A stretch of 33,622 nt of DNA, taken from the NCBI GenBank assembly GCA_949893755.1, contig CATLCV010000034.1, forward strand, positions 1 to 33,622, given 5' to 3'. A program made the position numbers and the translations under genes. This DNA comes from an uncultured Lachnospiraceae bacterium (GTDB lineage: Bacteria > Bacillota > Clostridia > Lachnospirales > Lachnospiraceae). Of the stretch, positions 25,104 through 33,440 are shown in pieces (positions within the stretch are counted from its first letter, which is position 1; the number at the start of each line of letters is the position of its first letter). The notes beneath the pieces are model-generated. The model was not told the origin of the DNA and did not search any database. It saw only the letters and a program-made list of their open reading frames with translations.

Positions 25104-25132
25104 ATTATAACGCAATCGTTTTTTGTATACAA
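25104..25132 (-). promoter_or_regulatory. Predicted promoter of pta-ackA
   Basis: On the minus strand TTGTAT (25127-25132), 17-base spacer, TATAAT (25104-25109), 33 bases before the pta start. Confidence 0.78.
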
Positions 25133-25186
25133 GCCATTTCCATGTCTATTTTTAAGAACAATCTTCAGGCTGGCAATGAGCAGTGC

Positions 25187-25251
25187 GAAAAAGCCCAGAA
25201 AAGATTCTGCGTCGTGCTCGCACGTAAGCAAAATCTTTTCTGGGCTTTTTC
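25187..25251. terminator. 24-bp terminator hairpin between mgtE and pta
   Basis: Arms 25187-25210 and 25228-25251 are complementary with one mismatch and end in GAAAAAGCCC and GGGCTTTTTC. The 17-base loop contains a further small palindrome (GTGCTCGCAC). The A and T runs make it bidirectional; here it separates mgtE from pta on the minus strand. The neighbouring stretch 25252-25328 is rich in short GCGA/GAGC/GCAGCG elements and the small hairpin GGGCGAATGCCC (25255-25266). Confidence 0.85.
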
Positions 25252-25328
25252 ATAGGGCGAATGCCCGTGAGCGAGATGAAGCGCAGCGGAATCGAGCTGC
25301 ACTGCGGATAAGATCACAAGCCATACTT

Positions 25329-26672
25329 CTACAAATGAAAAAACACCGTAATGATCGTAAAATACATCAGTATCGTACAGGTATCCATGATCGTCGAGAT
25401 CAGCGGTGCCGCCATGATCGCCGGGTCCACCCCGATCTTTTTCGCCAGAAGCGGCAGCGTGCACCCGATACATTTTGCCATCACGATCACCGCGATCATG
25501 GTCACTCCCAGCGCCACCGCCAGCATCACATCCTGATCATACATCAGGTAGATCCGAACCCCGTTGACCGCCGCCAGCAAAAGCCCCACCACGCAGGCCA
25601 CCCGGATCTCCTTAAAGATCACCCGGAAAAAGTCCCGAAATTCAATCTCCCCTACTGCCAGTCCGCGGATGACCATGGTAGAGCTCTGGGAACCGCAGTT
25701 TCCGCTGGTCCCCATGAGCATGGGAATAAACTTGATCAGCACCGGCATCACCGACATGGCTTCCTCATAATGCCGCAGGATCTCCCCGGTCACGGTAGCG
25801 GAGAGCATCAGGAGCATGAGCCACAGAGTACGGTTCTTCGCATGCATGAATACGGAGGTTCCGAAATAAGAATCCTCATTGGGGCTGACACCGGCCATGA
25901 TGCTGATATCTTCCGTTGTCTCGTCCTGCAGGACATACATAGCGTCGTCAACCGTTACGATCCCCACCAGACAGTTCTCATGGTCGATGATCGGCATCGC
26001 CACCAGGCCGTACTTCCGGATGGAAGAAGCCACCTCCTCCTGATCGTCCAGAGTCTTTGCGCAGAGCACATTTTCATCCATGATCTCCTCGATCAGCCTG
26101 GCCTCCCCCGCTGTCAGCAGGTCCTTCACATCCACCACGCCGATGAGACGCTTCTTTTCCGTCACATAACAAGTGTAAATGGTCTCCTTGTTGATCCCCA
26201 CCTGACGGATCTTCAGAATGGCCTCCTCCACCGTCATCTCTTTGCGCAGGCTGACGTAGTCTATATTCATGATGCTTCCCGCGCTGTCCTCGGGGTACTG
26301 GAGCAGGGCATTGATCTTTTTTCTCGTATCCTCGTCCGTCACCATCAGCAGACGGTCCACCACATTGGCCGGCATCTCTTCCAGCACGTCTACCGTATCG
26401 TCCACATACATCTCGTCCATGACCTCTTCCAGCTCGGAGTCCGTCAGCGTATTGATCAGGTATTCGCGCATGTCGCTGTTCATATCCGTAAATACATCCG
26501 CCGCCTCTTCCTTTGCCAGGAGCCGGAAGATCAGGATCATCTGCTTCTTGGTGATGTCTTCAAGCACTTCTACAATGTCCACGGGATGCACGGTTTCCAA
26601 CAGTTCTTTCAGTTCTTTGAATTTTCTTTCCTCAAGCAATGCGAGTATCTGTTCTTTGATCATCCCATGCAC
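25329..26672 (-). CDS. mgtE: Magnesium transporter MgtE
   Basis: 447-residue Mg2+ channel. The N-terminal helical N domain (about 1-130) contains LLMVTDEDTRKKINALL and PEDSAGSIMN. Two CBS domains (about 135-255) include DVKDLL and GIVTVDDAMYVL. Five membrane helices follow (about 285-447) with GTSGNCGSQSSTMVIRGLA and the pore region near the end (DPAIMAAPLISTIMDTCT). The Mg2+-sensing N and CBS domains gate the pore. The start could be 26672 or 26663; both have a purine-rich site upstream. I see no M-box riboswitch in the leader. It diverges from tmcAL. Confidence 0.95.
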   Translation of the reverse strand: MHGMIKEQILALLEERKFKELKELLETVHPVDIVEVLEDITKKQMILIFRLLAKEEAADVFTDMNSDMREYLINTLTDSELEEVMDEMYVDDTVDVLEEMPANVVDRLLMVTDEDTRKKINALLQYPEDSAGSIMNIDYVSLRKEMTVEEAILKIRQVGINKETIYTCYVTEKKRLIGVVDVKDLLTAGEARLIEEIMDENVLCAKTLDDQEEVASSIRKYGLVAMPIIDHENCLVGIVTVDDAMYVLQDETTEDISIMAGVSPNEDSYFGTSVFMHAKNRTLWLMLLMLSATVTGEILRHYEEAMSVMPVLIKFIPMLMGTSGNCGSQSSTMVIRGLAVGEIEFRDFFRVIFKEIRVACVVGLLLAAVNGVRIYLMYDQDVMLAVALGVTMIAVIVMAKCIGCTLPLLAKKIGVDPAIMAAPLISTIMDTCTILMYFTIITVFFHL

Positions 26673-26688
26673 CCTCTTTCCTCTAAAT

Positions 26689-26755
26689 AAATTGCCTCCC
26701 TCACAAAAAATCAGGAACCAGGGAATCTGATATAGTAAGTAAATTCGGGCAATTT
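26689..26755. repeat. Inverted repeat in the mgtE leader
   Basis: AAATTGCC (26689-26696) pairs with GGCAATTT (26748-26755), enclosing a second small stem ATCAG/CTGAT (about 26710-26731). On the minus strand this would be a leader hairpin before the mgtE ribosome site. Too short to match any known Mg2+ riboswitch. The rest of the mgtE/tmcAL gap is AT-rich. Confidence 0.35.
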
Positions 26756-26842
26756 CTGTCTAAAGCAATCCATTTTTTCACAATAGCATGTTTTTTTCTA
26801 CATTTTGTACTTATGGAACTACTCATGTTCAATAAGATATAG

Positions 26843-26848
26843 TATAAT
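26843..26848 (+). promoter_or_regulatory. Possible -10 box of tmcAL
   Basis: TATAAT at 26843-26848, 31 bases before the tmcAL start codon. No good -35 hexamer at 16-18 bases is seen, so the promoter is tentative. Confidence 0.45.
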
Positions 26849-26879
26849 GGTTCTCAAAAAGATATACAAGGAGTTTCTC

Positions 26880-28166
26880 ATGAAAATTGTCGGTTTGATC
26901 ACAGAATACAATCCATTTCACAATGGACACCAATACCATATCCAGGCCGCAAAGGAGGTGACCGGGGCGGATCTTGCCGTGGTCATCATGAGCGGGGACT
27001 ATGTGCAGCGGGGCACCTCCGCCATCATGCCCAAGCGTCTCCGTGCTGAGATGGCTTTAAAATGCGGCGCCGCCGCCGTGTTCGAGCTGCCCGTCTGCTA
27101 CGCCACAGGAAGCGCCGAATTGTTCGCCTTCGGAGCGGTTTCCTTCCTCGACCAGCTGGGAATCGTGGATTCCCTCTGCTTTGGGAGCGAATGCAGCGAC
27201 CTGGAAGGGCTGGAAAAGGTGGCGGACATCCTTCTGGAAGAACCGGAAGAATACCAGAACCATTTAAGGGACTGCTTAAAGCAGGGCATGTCCTTTCCCT
27301 CCGCGCGGGAGGATGCCCTTGCCGCCTACATGAAAACGGAGGATTATTCCTTTTTGCTCCACGATCCCAACAACATCCTGGGCATCGAATACCTGAAAGC
27401 GCTGAAAAAGCGGAACAGCCGGATCCGTCCCTATACCATCCGCCGCAAAGGCTCCCATTACCACGACCAGGATCTGAAGTCTCCCTTCGGCTCCGCATCC
27501 GCCATCCGCTCCCTGCTGGCCTATTCCGGTTCCGCACTGAGCGGGGTGTCTTCCGCGCATACTTTTGAAAATACATCCTTTGTCAATATCCTGGGGGAGC
27601 TGGAGGAGCAGGTGCCCCACAGCTGCCTGGAACTTTTGAAGGATTACCACAGGGTCAAATATCCGATCTATCAGAACGATTTTTCCCTGATCCTGAAATA
27701 CAAGCTGCTGAACAAACGGCCCGACACTCTTCCCCGCTATATGGATGTGTCTAAGGAGCTGGCCGGACGGATCTGCGGGCAGCTCAACAACTATTTTAAC
27801 TATAAGCAGTTCTGCGAGCTTCTGAAAACAAGGGAAGTGACCCAGACCCGGATCAACCGCGCCCTGCTCCATATCATGCTGGGCATCAAGAAAAGCGCAG
27901 TCGAAGAATACTTAGAACAGGGGCCCCATTTTTACGCGCGCCTTCTCGGGTTCCGCCGGGATTCTGAAAAACTGATCTCGGCCATTGCGAAAAAGAGCCC
28001 TCTCCCGCTGCTTACCAGGCCCTATGATGGCGAGGGGCTTGAGCCTGCGGGCCGAAAGATGCTGACCCATGATATCCTCGCCTCCAATCTGTATACCTCG
28101 GTTGTCACGGATAAGTATAAGACGGCATTTGAAAATGAATATAACCAGGGGATCCTCAAGATCTGA
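26880..28166 (+). CDS. tmcAL: tRNA(Met) cytidine acetate ligase
   Basis: Uses acetate and ATP to make N4-acetylcytidine at the wobble position of elongator tRNA-Met, through an acetyl-AMP intermediate (shown for B. subtilis TmcAL, formerly YlbM). The 428 residues begin MKIVGLITEYNPFHNGHQYH, with the HxGH-type nucleotidyltransferase motif HNGH. FELPVCYATGSAELFAFGAV near 67 and RRKGSHYHD, then SASAIRSLL, near 185-210 are typical. The start 26880 is set by the conserved N-terminus and AAGGAG 7 bases upstream; the frame is open from 26805. It sits near pta-ackA, which produce acetate and ATP. Confidence 0.94.
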   Translation: MKIVGLITEYNPFHNGHQYHIQAAKEVTGADLAVVIMSGDYVQRGTSAIMPKRLRAEMALKCGAAAVFELPVCYATGSAELFAFGAVSFLDQLGIVDSLCFGSECSDLEGLEKVADILLEEPEEYQNHLRDCLKQGMSFPSAREDALAAYMKTEDYSFLLHDPNNILGIEYLKALKKRNSRIRPYTIRRKGSHYHDQDLKSPFGSASAIRSLLAYSGSALSGVSSAHTFENTSFVNILGELEEQVPHSCLELLKDYHRVKYPIYQNDFSLILKYKLLNKRPDTLPRYMDVSKELAGRICGQLNNYFNYKQFCELLKTREVTQTRINRALLHIMLGIKKSAVEEYLEQGPHFYARLLGFRRDSEKLISAIAKKSPLPLLTRPYDGEGLEPAGRKMLTHDILASNLYTSVVTDKYKTAFENEYNQGILKI

Positions 28167-28187
28167 ATATACTGTCCGTTTTCTTTT

Positions 28188-28284
28188 CCGGCAAAATTTT
28201 TACATTCGGACACCCCTGCGGAAAATCTTTGAGAAACTTTTTCAAAGATTTTCTTTTTTGTGAAACTTTTTGCCGGATTTTTTT
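28188..28284 (+). terminator. Nested double terminator after tmcAL
   Basis: The inner hairpin GAAAATCTTTGA (28221-28232) / TCAAAGATTTTC (28242-28253) is followed by TTTTTT. It is enclosed by the outer arms CCGGCAAAA (28188-28196) / TTTTGCCGG (28268-28276), followed by ATTTTTTT. Either stem could end the tmcAL transcript before the sigma factor gene at 28321. Confidence 0.85.
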
Positions 28285-28320
28285 ATCTAATCCGCAAATC
28301 AAAAGAAAGGAAGTGTTCAT

Positions 28321-28899
28321 GTGACAGATCTGACAAATCTCATAAGGCAGGCTCAGGCTGATGACAGCGAAGCCTTCGTCGCCTTGATCGGGCAATATCG
28401 GCAGACCTTATACAAGACTGCGGTCGCAATCCTGAAAAATGAAGCCGATGCCGTGGACGCCGTTCAGGACACAGTGCTGAGCTGTTATGAAAACCTGCGT
28501 TCCCTCAGAGAGCCGAAGTATTTTAAAACCTGGCTTACAAGAATCTTGATCAACCAGTGCAACCGCATTTTAAAGGAGCGCAAAAATCTGGTTCCCCTTC
28601 ATGAGCATCCGGAGCTGGCCTGCCGGAAACCGGACACCTCGGTCAAAGAATTTCTGGAACTCCTGAACCTGCTGAAAGAACCCTATCGGGTCGTATTGTA
28701 TCTTTTTTATGTAGAAGAATTTAGCATCCGGGAGATCGCAGAGATACTGGATATGAAGGAAAACACGGTAAAAACAAGGCTTTCCAGGGGACGGCGCTGT
28801 TTTCAAAAGCTGTATATCCATGAGAACCGCGCGTCCCTGGATCCGCTCATTTGTTCCCCTGCCGAAACCGGCGGTCGTAAAGTGAGGTGTAAAAAATGA
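28321..28899 (+). CDS. ECF-type RNA polymerase sigma factor
   Basis: 192-residue sigma-70 family regulator. Region 2 (about 10-80) has FVALIGQYRQTLYKTAVAI and DAVDAVQDTVLSCYENL. Region 4 (about 115-165) has YRVVLYLFYVEEFSIREIAEIL, then KENTVKTRLSRGR, the DNA-binding helix-turn-helix. The start codon is GTG at 28321; the upstream ATG runs straight into TGA, and AAAGGAAG lies at the right distance for GTG. The stop overlaps the next gene as ATGA, so sigma and anti-sigma are translationally coupled. Its target promoters cannot be read here; autoregulation is likely by analogy. Confidence 0.93.
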   Translation: MTDLTNLIRQAQADDSEAFVALIGQYRQTLYKTAVAILKNEADAVDAVQDTVLSCYENLRSLREPKYFKTWLTRILINQCNRILKERKNLVPLHEHPELACRKPDTSVKEFLELLNLLKEPYRVVLYLFYVEEFSIREIAEILDMKENTVKTRLSRGRRCFQKLYIHENRASLDPLICSPAETGGRKVRCKK

Positions 28900-30155
28900 A
28901 CAGACCTGAAACAAACTATATCCGCAAATTGAAAAAAGAAGTCGTCATCCCTGCTGCAATGGATGACCGTCTGGAAGACATCTATGAACAGATAAGAAAA
29001 GGCAAGATCCGGATGAAGGATGCCGGACCGAAAATACAGCAAAATCGTTCTCCCCGCAGAAATACTTTGCATGGAAAAGCAGACGCCGGCAGCTTCTGTT
29101 CCGGCCGGGGCAATGCCAAACACACCGCCTGGAAATGGACCGCGGCCGCAGCCGTATGCACGGTTTTCCTCCTGTCCGGGCTCTGCTTTGCGAATCCCGC
29201 CTTTGCAAAAGACCTGCCCGTCCTTGGAGACATATTTGAACGTCTGCTGGAACACAAAGCAAACAGCATTATCGGAGATAAGGACCAGACAGCCCTTGAA
29301 AGCATTGCGGAACATTCTGTGCCTGTAGGCGAAACAGAGGACACCGCAGAAAATGACATCGGCCTGACGAACCGGGCGGAGGATGCGGGAATTGTGATGA
29401 CCGTTTCCGATGCGTACTGCGACGGATTTGATCTCTATTTTACATTTTCCGTTCAGACAGAGGATCCGGAGATGAACCAGGCCGATTACCTGTTCATGCT
29501 GAGGTATGAGGAAGAGGATCCCGTTCCGTTCGGAAATATCAATGCGTCCATCAACGGGCATGAGGCAGATGTCAGACTGTTGGCTGACGTAAAATCCGGG
29601 GACGGCACTTTTTCAGCCTTGTCCCGCATTTCCTCCTCGGATCTGACAGAGGAAATGCTTGCAGAAGAAATGACCGTGGACCTGGAAATCAACGGGGTTG
29701 GCGCCCACAAAGCAGAAACAATCTCAGATACGATGGCCGGGTACAAAACGATACGCGGGAACTGGAAGCTCCGGTTCCGTGCCAGCATGGATACTTCCCA
29801 TAACCGGACCGCCGAAATCCATGCTGAGCAAAATGGATTCCGTATTGAAGAAGTCGTGCAGACCCCCAGCAATACCCATGTTAAATGCGCGGTCCCGGCT
29901 GAATGGACCGGAAAAGCTCTGGTCTTCCTGTTGGTAGACGGCAGCGGAAACCGGATCCATCCGGAATATGCATCGAGCAGCCTCCTGGATGACGGCAGCT
30001 CTGTCTATGAGATTTCCCTGTACCAGTCTACCGGAGACCAGCTGACCTTACAGATCTATGATAAAAATGGAACTGCCCAAAATCCGGGAGATATCCAGAT
30101 GCCGCTGCTGGCCGAGATTCCGTTTGATATGGCACAGGGAGCGGAGTCCGACTGA
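28896..30155 (+). CDS. DUF4179 membrane protein, probable anti-sigma factor
   Basis: 419-residue protein with an N-terminal cytosolic part (about 1-78), one membrane segment (about 79-98, WTAAAAVCTVFLLSGLCFA), the phrase NPAFAKDLPVLGDIF that begins the DUF4179 domain, and a long outer region of beta-rich sequence. DUF4179 proteins in Firmicutes are encoded directly after ECF sigma factors and are taken as their membrane-bound inhibitors or sensors. The 4-base overlap with the sigma gene supports this. The cytosolic segment is basic and short and lacks a zinc-binding HxxxCxxC motif. The signal sensed is unknown. Confidence 0.88.
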   Translation: MNRPETNYIRKLKKEVVIPAAMDDRLEDIYEQIRKGKIRMKDAGPKIQQNRSPRRNTLHGKADAGSFCSGRGNAKHTAWKWTAAAAVCTVFLLSGLCFANPAFAKDLPVLGDIFERLLEHKANSIIGDKDQTALESIAEHSVPVGETEDTAENDIGLTNRAEDAGIVMTVSDAYCDGFDLYFTFSVQTEDPEMNQADYLFMLRYEEEDPVPFGNINASINGHEADVRLLADVKSGDGTFSALSRISSSDLTEEMLAEEMTVDLEINGVGAHKAETISDTMAGYKTIRGNWKLRFRASMDTSHNRTAEIHAEQNGFRIEEVVQTPSNTHVKCAVPAEWTGKALVFLLVDGSGNRIHPEYASSSLLDDGSSVYEISLYQSTGDQLTLQIYDKNGTAQNPGDIQMPLLAEIPFDMAQGAESD

Positions 30156-30240
30156 CAATCCATCATTGAATCTCCTATACGCTGCTGATACATAAAGTAT
30201 GACATACATGTTCTTATTTCATCGGAAAGAAACCAATAAG

Positions 30241-30288
30241 TAAGAGAAAGTGCTGAGAGCCAGACTGCTTCCTCTACGCTTTCTCTTA
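30241..30288. repeat. 10-bp inverted repeat between converging genes
   Basis: TAAGAGAAAG (30241-30250) pairs with CTTTCTCTTA (30279-30288) over a 28-base loop, between the DUF4179 gene and the converging AAA gene. It may help end transcription, but no T-run follows, so the call is weak. Confidence 0.4.
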
Positions 30289-30306
30289 AAATCTCATTTT
30301 CTGAAC

Positions 30307-31899
30307 TTAAACTACCACTTCCATGATCATCTTTCCATTATAAATCTTTTCTCTTATTCCAACGTTCTTTCTCTTTTTATTAAAATCAAAGCTGAGCAAA
30401 TAACCTTTTTTCAAATTATAGTGTTTCAGATATCCCAGGAGTTGGTTTTCTCCTTCTTTGTTGTATTCTTCTCCCCGCCAAATTTTGGTTTCGACTACAT
30501 GCTGTATTCCGCCGTAATCAATAATGATATCTGTCCGTGTTTTGTCTCTTGTCTCAGCTTCTACATAGAAGTTTCCGCCTCCATTGATAATCGGTTTCAA
30601 ATATATCAGGAAAATTTTTCTTCCATGTTCCTCTACAAACTTCTCATCCTCCTGCCGGTATAGCGATATATAATAATCAAAAAATTTCCGCATCACCAGA
30701 TCCATATCCAGCCCGCCGGACCGGACAAACTGATTTTTATCGGGAATCGAACTTCTTAACTCCACATCCTTTGAAAGCTCCTCTGAGATAAAATAGCTGT
30801 ACAGCTGAGTCTCAAAAATTCGGTTGGATATTACGACGATATCTCCTTTTTCCTTTACAAATCCGAACATCTGTCCAATATGGATTGCTTCATTATATAC
30901 ATGATATGGATATTCCGCTCCTCTGAAAAGAATATTCTGCAGCATCATACTCAGCTTCGGATATTCCGAAATCTGTTTAATCATATCATCATAAAGGGTA
31001 TTCGGACCTTTGACCAGTATCTTCACAGCTTCCTGCAGTCCTTTTCTTGTCCAGACCGATCTCCGGTCAGAATATCCTTCCATATGAATCACCTTTTCAT
31101 CCAGCAGCTTGCACAAGTAGGATACTAAAAACGGATATCCGGATGTATATTCATAAATGAGTTTTCCCATAGCGGATATATCCATACCGGTCTGCCTGTC
31201 CTCTTCATATTCCGAAAGCATTCCCTGAATATCAGACACAGAAAATCCCATATCAATATGAAATTCCGCCGCAATATTCCAAGGGCTGTTATAGCTGCTG
31301 CTTTCTCCCGGATGCAGTTTCATTTTCAGATTTTTAATATCATGCACGCCTGCCAGAATCACACTTTTAAATGTATCGTCGCGTCCTACTTTCTGGCGCA
31401 GATACTTTTCTCTGAGCAATCCAAGAAAATGAAGGAAGATCTGGTTATCCGCCGCCTTGTCCACTTCATCCACCATAAGGATGACTTCTTTTTTACTTGC
31501 CCGGCAAAACATGGTGATCTTTTCACCCAGCGCATCCAGAGGCAATTCCGGCGCAATCGGTTTTTTCCAGATTTCCAGCAGCTCTTCCGGCGCATTTCCC
31601 CCAGCAAGAACCCTGGATATTTTATTTACAAAACCCTGCGCCAGAGCATGCATGGAAACAAAGCAATCGTCTGCCGCTTCGAAACTGATATCCAGAACAA
31701 GATAATCCGCGTTCATACGATGATAAAGAAGTTCTAATATTGTGGATTTTCCATACTGCCTGGCACGATTTATTGTAAAGTATTCGCCGTATGCAATATA
31801 TTCATTTATGATCATCTCGATTCTGTCACTCATATCTACCATATAATGTAATTCAGGAATACAGATCCCCGTTGTATTAAATTTTCTGCGTTTTACCAT
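30307..31899 (-). CDS. AAA-like ATPase with C-terminal PD-(D/E)XK-like domain
   Basis: 530-residue protein. The N-terminal half is an AAA-like P-loop domain: TINRARQYGKSTILELL (Walker A near residue 50) and LMVDEVDKAAD (Walker B near 140). The C-terminus holds a nuclease-like core: RTDIIIDYGG (Asp) near 460, then VVETKIWRG (Glu-x-Lys), then GYLKHYNLKKGYLLSFDF. It has the same architecture as the protein at 16004-17761 but is only distantly similar. Such proteins are found in many copies in gut bacteria and have no settled function. AGGAGG lies 8 bases before the ATG. It starts 20 bases after the permease gene on the same strand and is more AT-rich than that operon, so it may be an insertion using the operon's transcript. 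Confidence 0.85.
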   Translation of the reverse strand: MVKRRKFNTTGICIPELHYMVDMSDRIEMIINEYIAYGEYFTINRARQYGKSTILELLYHRMNADYLVLDISFEAADDCFVSMHALAQGFVNKISRVLAGGNAPEELLEIWKKPIAPELPLDALGEKITMFCRASKKEVILMVDEVDKAADNQIFLHFLGLLREKYLRQKVGRDDTFKSVILAGVHDIKNLKMKLHPGESSSYNSPWNIAAEFHIDMGFSVSDIQGMLSEYEEDRQTGMDISAMGKLIYEYTSGYPFLVSYLCKLLDEKVIHMEGYSDRRSVWTRKGLQEAVKILVKGPNTLYDDMIKQISEYPKLSMMLQNILFRGAEYPYHVYNEAIHIGQMFGFVKEKGDIVVISNRIFETQLYSYFISEELSKDVELRSSIPDKNQFVRSGGLDMDLVMRKFFDYYISLYRQEDEKFVEEHGRKIFLIYLKPIINGGGNFYVEAETRDKTRTDIIIDYGGIQHVVETKIWRGEEYNKEGENQLLGYLKHYNLKKGYLLSFDFNKKRKNVGIREKIYNGKMIMEVVV

Positions 31900-31919
31900 A
31901 AATCAATCCTCCTGCTCGT

Positions 31920-32576
31920 TTAAAACTCTTTTCTCCGAAAAATAGAAACCGTCAGCGGAAATGACAGCAGGAATGCAAGCATGGCGCATGCCAGTATAAC
32001 GATTCCTGCCATAACCAACTGGAATGTGGTCATGTGCGGCCCAAACAGGCGGTTCATCAAAGAACTGGCCCCCATGACCACTCCGATGCTGCCAAGCAGG
32101 CTGACCACGGTACACAGTTCACTCCGTTCTTCGCCCCCCAGATAGAACAGCGGAAAGAAGATGGCCCCCATAAACAGACTGAGTCCGATTCCCACCACAA
32201 ATATCATAAAGATATCTGTATTCCTGTCAAATGGGAAACCATGGAGCAAAATGGAACAACTCACACTAACCGCCGCAAAAAGCATCCCCACAAACAGCCA
32301 GATCAGCTGGCTCAGAAAGTAACTTTTTACAATATCAATCCTCCGGACCGGGGCAGTTAGCTTATACCTGCACCATTTCGAAGTATTTTCCTTCCGCAGG
32401 CCGGATAGCGCCACGACGGAAAAGCCCGCCATGACCGAAACCATGTAGCCGATGATGATGCTCTGGACATCATTGTCCATCAGTACCGCTGCGATTCCCA
32501 GCAGGACCATCGCGATCGAAAATAGTTTCACATTGGAGCGTGCCGCATAATAATTGTTTTTCAGAAGTCCCTTCAT
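31920..32576 (-). CDS. ABC-2 type transporter permease
   Basis: 218-residue membrane protein beginning MKGLLKNNYYAARSNVKLF, with about six membrane segments (about 18-35, 38-58, 88-110, 118-140, 148-166, 175-200). It is the ABC2_membrane_5 type that pairs with a GntR-controlled ATPase. Its ATG overlaps the stop of the ATPase gene by 4 bases (ATGA), so the two are coupled. Probable role: export of, or self-protection against, a membrane-active compound, as in YtrABC-like and BcrAB-like systems. The substrate is not known. Confidence 0.9.
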   Translation of the reverse strand: MKGLLKNNYYAARSNVKLFSIAMVLLGIAAVLMDNDVQSIIIGYMVSVMAGFSVVALSGLRKENTSKWCRYKLTAPVRRIDIVKSYFLSQLIWLFVGMLFAAVSVSCSILLHGFPFDRNTDIFMIFVVGIGLSLFMGAIFFPLFYLGGEERSELCTVVSLLGSIGVVMGASSLMNRLFGPHMTTFQLVMAGIVILACAMLAFLLSFPLTVSIFRRKEF

Positions 32577-33439
32577 ATCCGTTCCCCCTTTACCAGAAGC
32601 AGCATGATCTCATCCACCGAGACAGGATCCACAACCGCGTCCCTGTATTTTTTCTGAGCTTCTTTCCTGTCCGACACCAGTACATCCGTCTGATGATCCC
32701 GTTTCCGATACGCAATGATATCTCTCGGATCCATTGCCTGGAACTGGCTTTCCTTACACCGCATCACCGCATAACGATAGGCCAGATCATTTTTTGAGGC
32801 CGTCAGGATCACTTTTCCCTCATGGAGAAATGTAATGTAATCCGCAATCTTCTCCAGGTCACTCGTAATATGGGAAGAAAACAGGATGGAGTGATCCTCT
32901 TCCTGTACAAAATCCAGAAACACATCCAGAATCTCATCCCGCATGATGGGATCCAGGCCCCCGGTGGGCTCATCCAGGATCAGCAGCTTCGGATGGTGGC
33001 TGAGCGCCGCACAAACCGCCAGCTTCATCGTCATGCCCCGGGAATAGGTCTTGATCTTCTGTCCGGCAGGCAGACGAAAGTCCTGTAAACAGGTTTGGAA
33101 CAATACAGGATCCCATGTCTGATACAAGCCCTGCATGATCTCCGACAGCTGCGCCGCAGTCAGATATCCCGGAAAATTGTCTCCGTCATAGACTACACCG
33201 ATCTTCTCTCTGACCGCTGTATCACCATCCGACATTTCCTCTCCGAAGAGCCGGATCGTGCCGCTGTCCTTTTCCAGTGTATTTAAAATGCAACCGATGG
33301 TGGTCGTCTTGCCTGCGCCGTTCTCCCCTACAAATCCCATGATTGCGCCATAGGGCAGGGAAAACGATACCCGGTCCAATACAAATTCCGACTTGGGAAA
33401 TGTCTTGGACACCTGATCCAGTTCTAAAATATTATCCAT
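32573..33439 (-). CDS. ABC transporter ATP-binding protein
   Basis: 288-residue ATPase partner of the permease. Walker A is GENGAGKTTT near residue 39, the signature is TYSRGMTMKLAV near 133, Walker B is LLILDEPTGGLDP near 155, and the switch is SSHITSD near 190. The degenerate signature YSRGM is usual for this drug/bacteriocin exporter group. The start 33439 is chosen because GGAGG lies 9 bases upstream; the earlier ATGs in frame sit on or before that site. One base separates it from the stop of the upstream GntR gene. Confidence 0.94.
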   Translation of the reverse strand: MDNILELDQVSKTFPKSEFVLDRVSFSLPYGAIMGFVGENGAGKTTTIGCILNTLEKDSGTIRLFGEEMSDGDTAVREKIGVVYDGDNFPGYLTAAQLSEIMQGLYQTWDPVLFQTCLQDFRLPAGQKIKTYSRGMTMKLAVCAALSHHPKLLILDEPTGGLDPIMRDEILDVFLDFVQEEDHSILFSSHITSDLEKIADYITFLHEGKVILTASKNDLAYRYAVMRCKESQFQAMDPRDIIAYRKRDHQTDVLVSDRKEAQKKYRDAVVDPVSVDEIMLLLVKGERI

Positions 33440-33440
33440 C

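Noticed and set aside
25176..26690. 504-codon plus-strand open frame opposite mgtE
   Set aside because: Antisense shadow of MgtE with strongly His/Arg-biased composition and no recognisable domain.
26673..26800. M-box magnesium riboswitch upstream of mgtE
   Set aside because: The leader is too short, and I see only an 8-bp inverted repeat, not the M-box conserved core.
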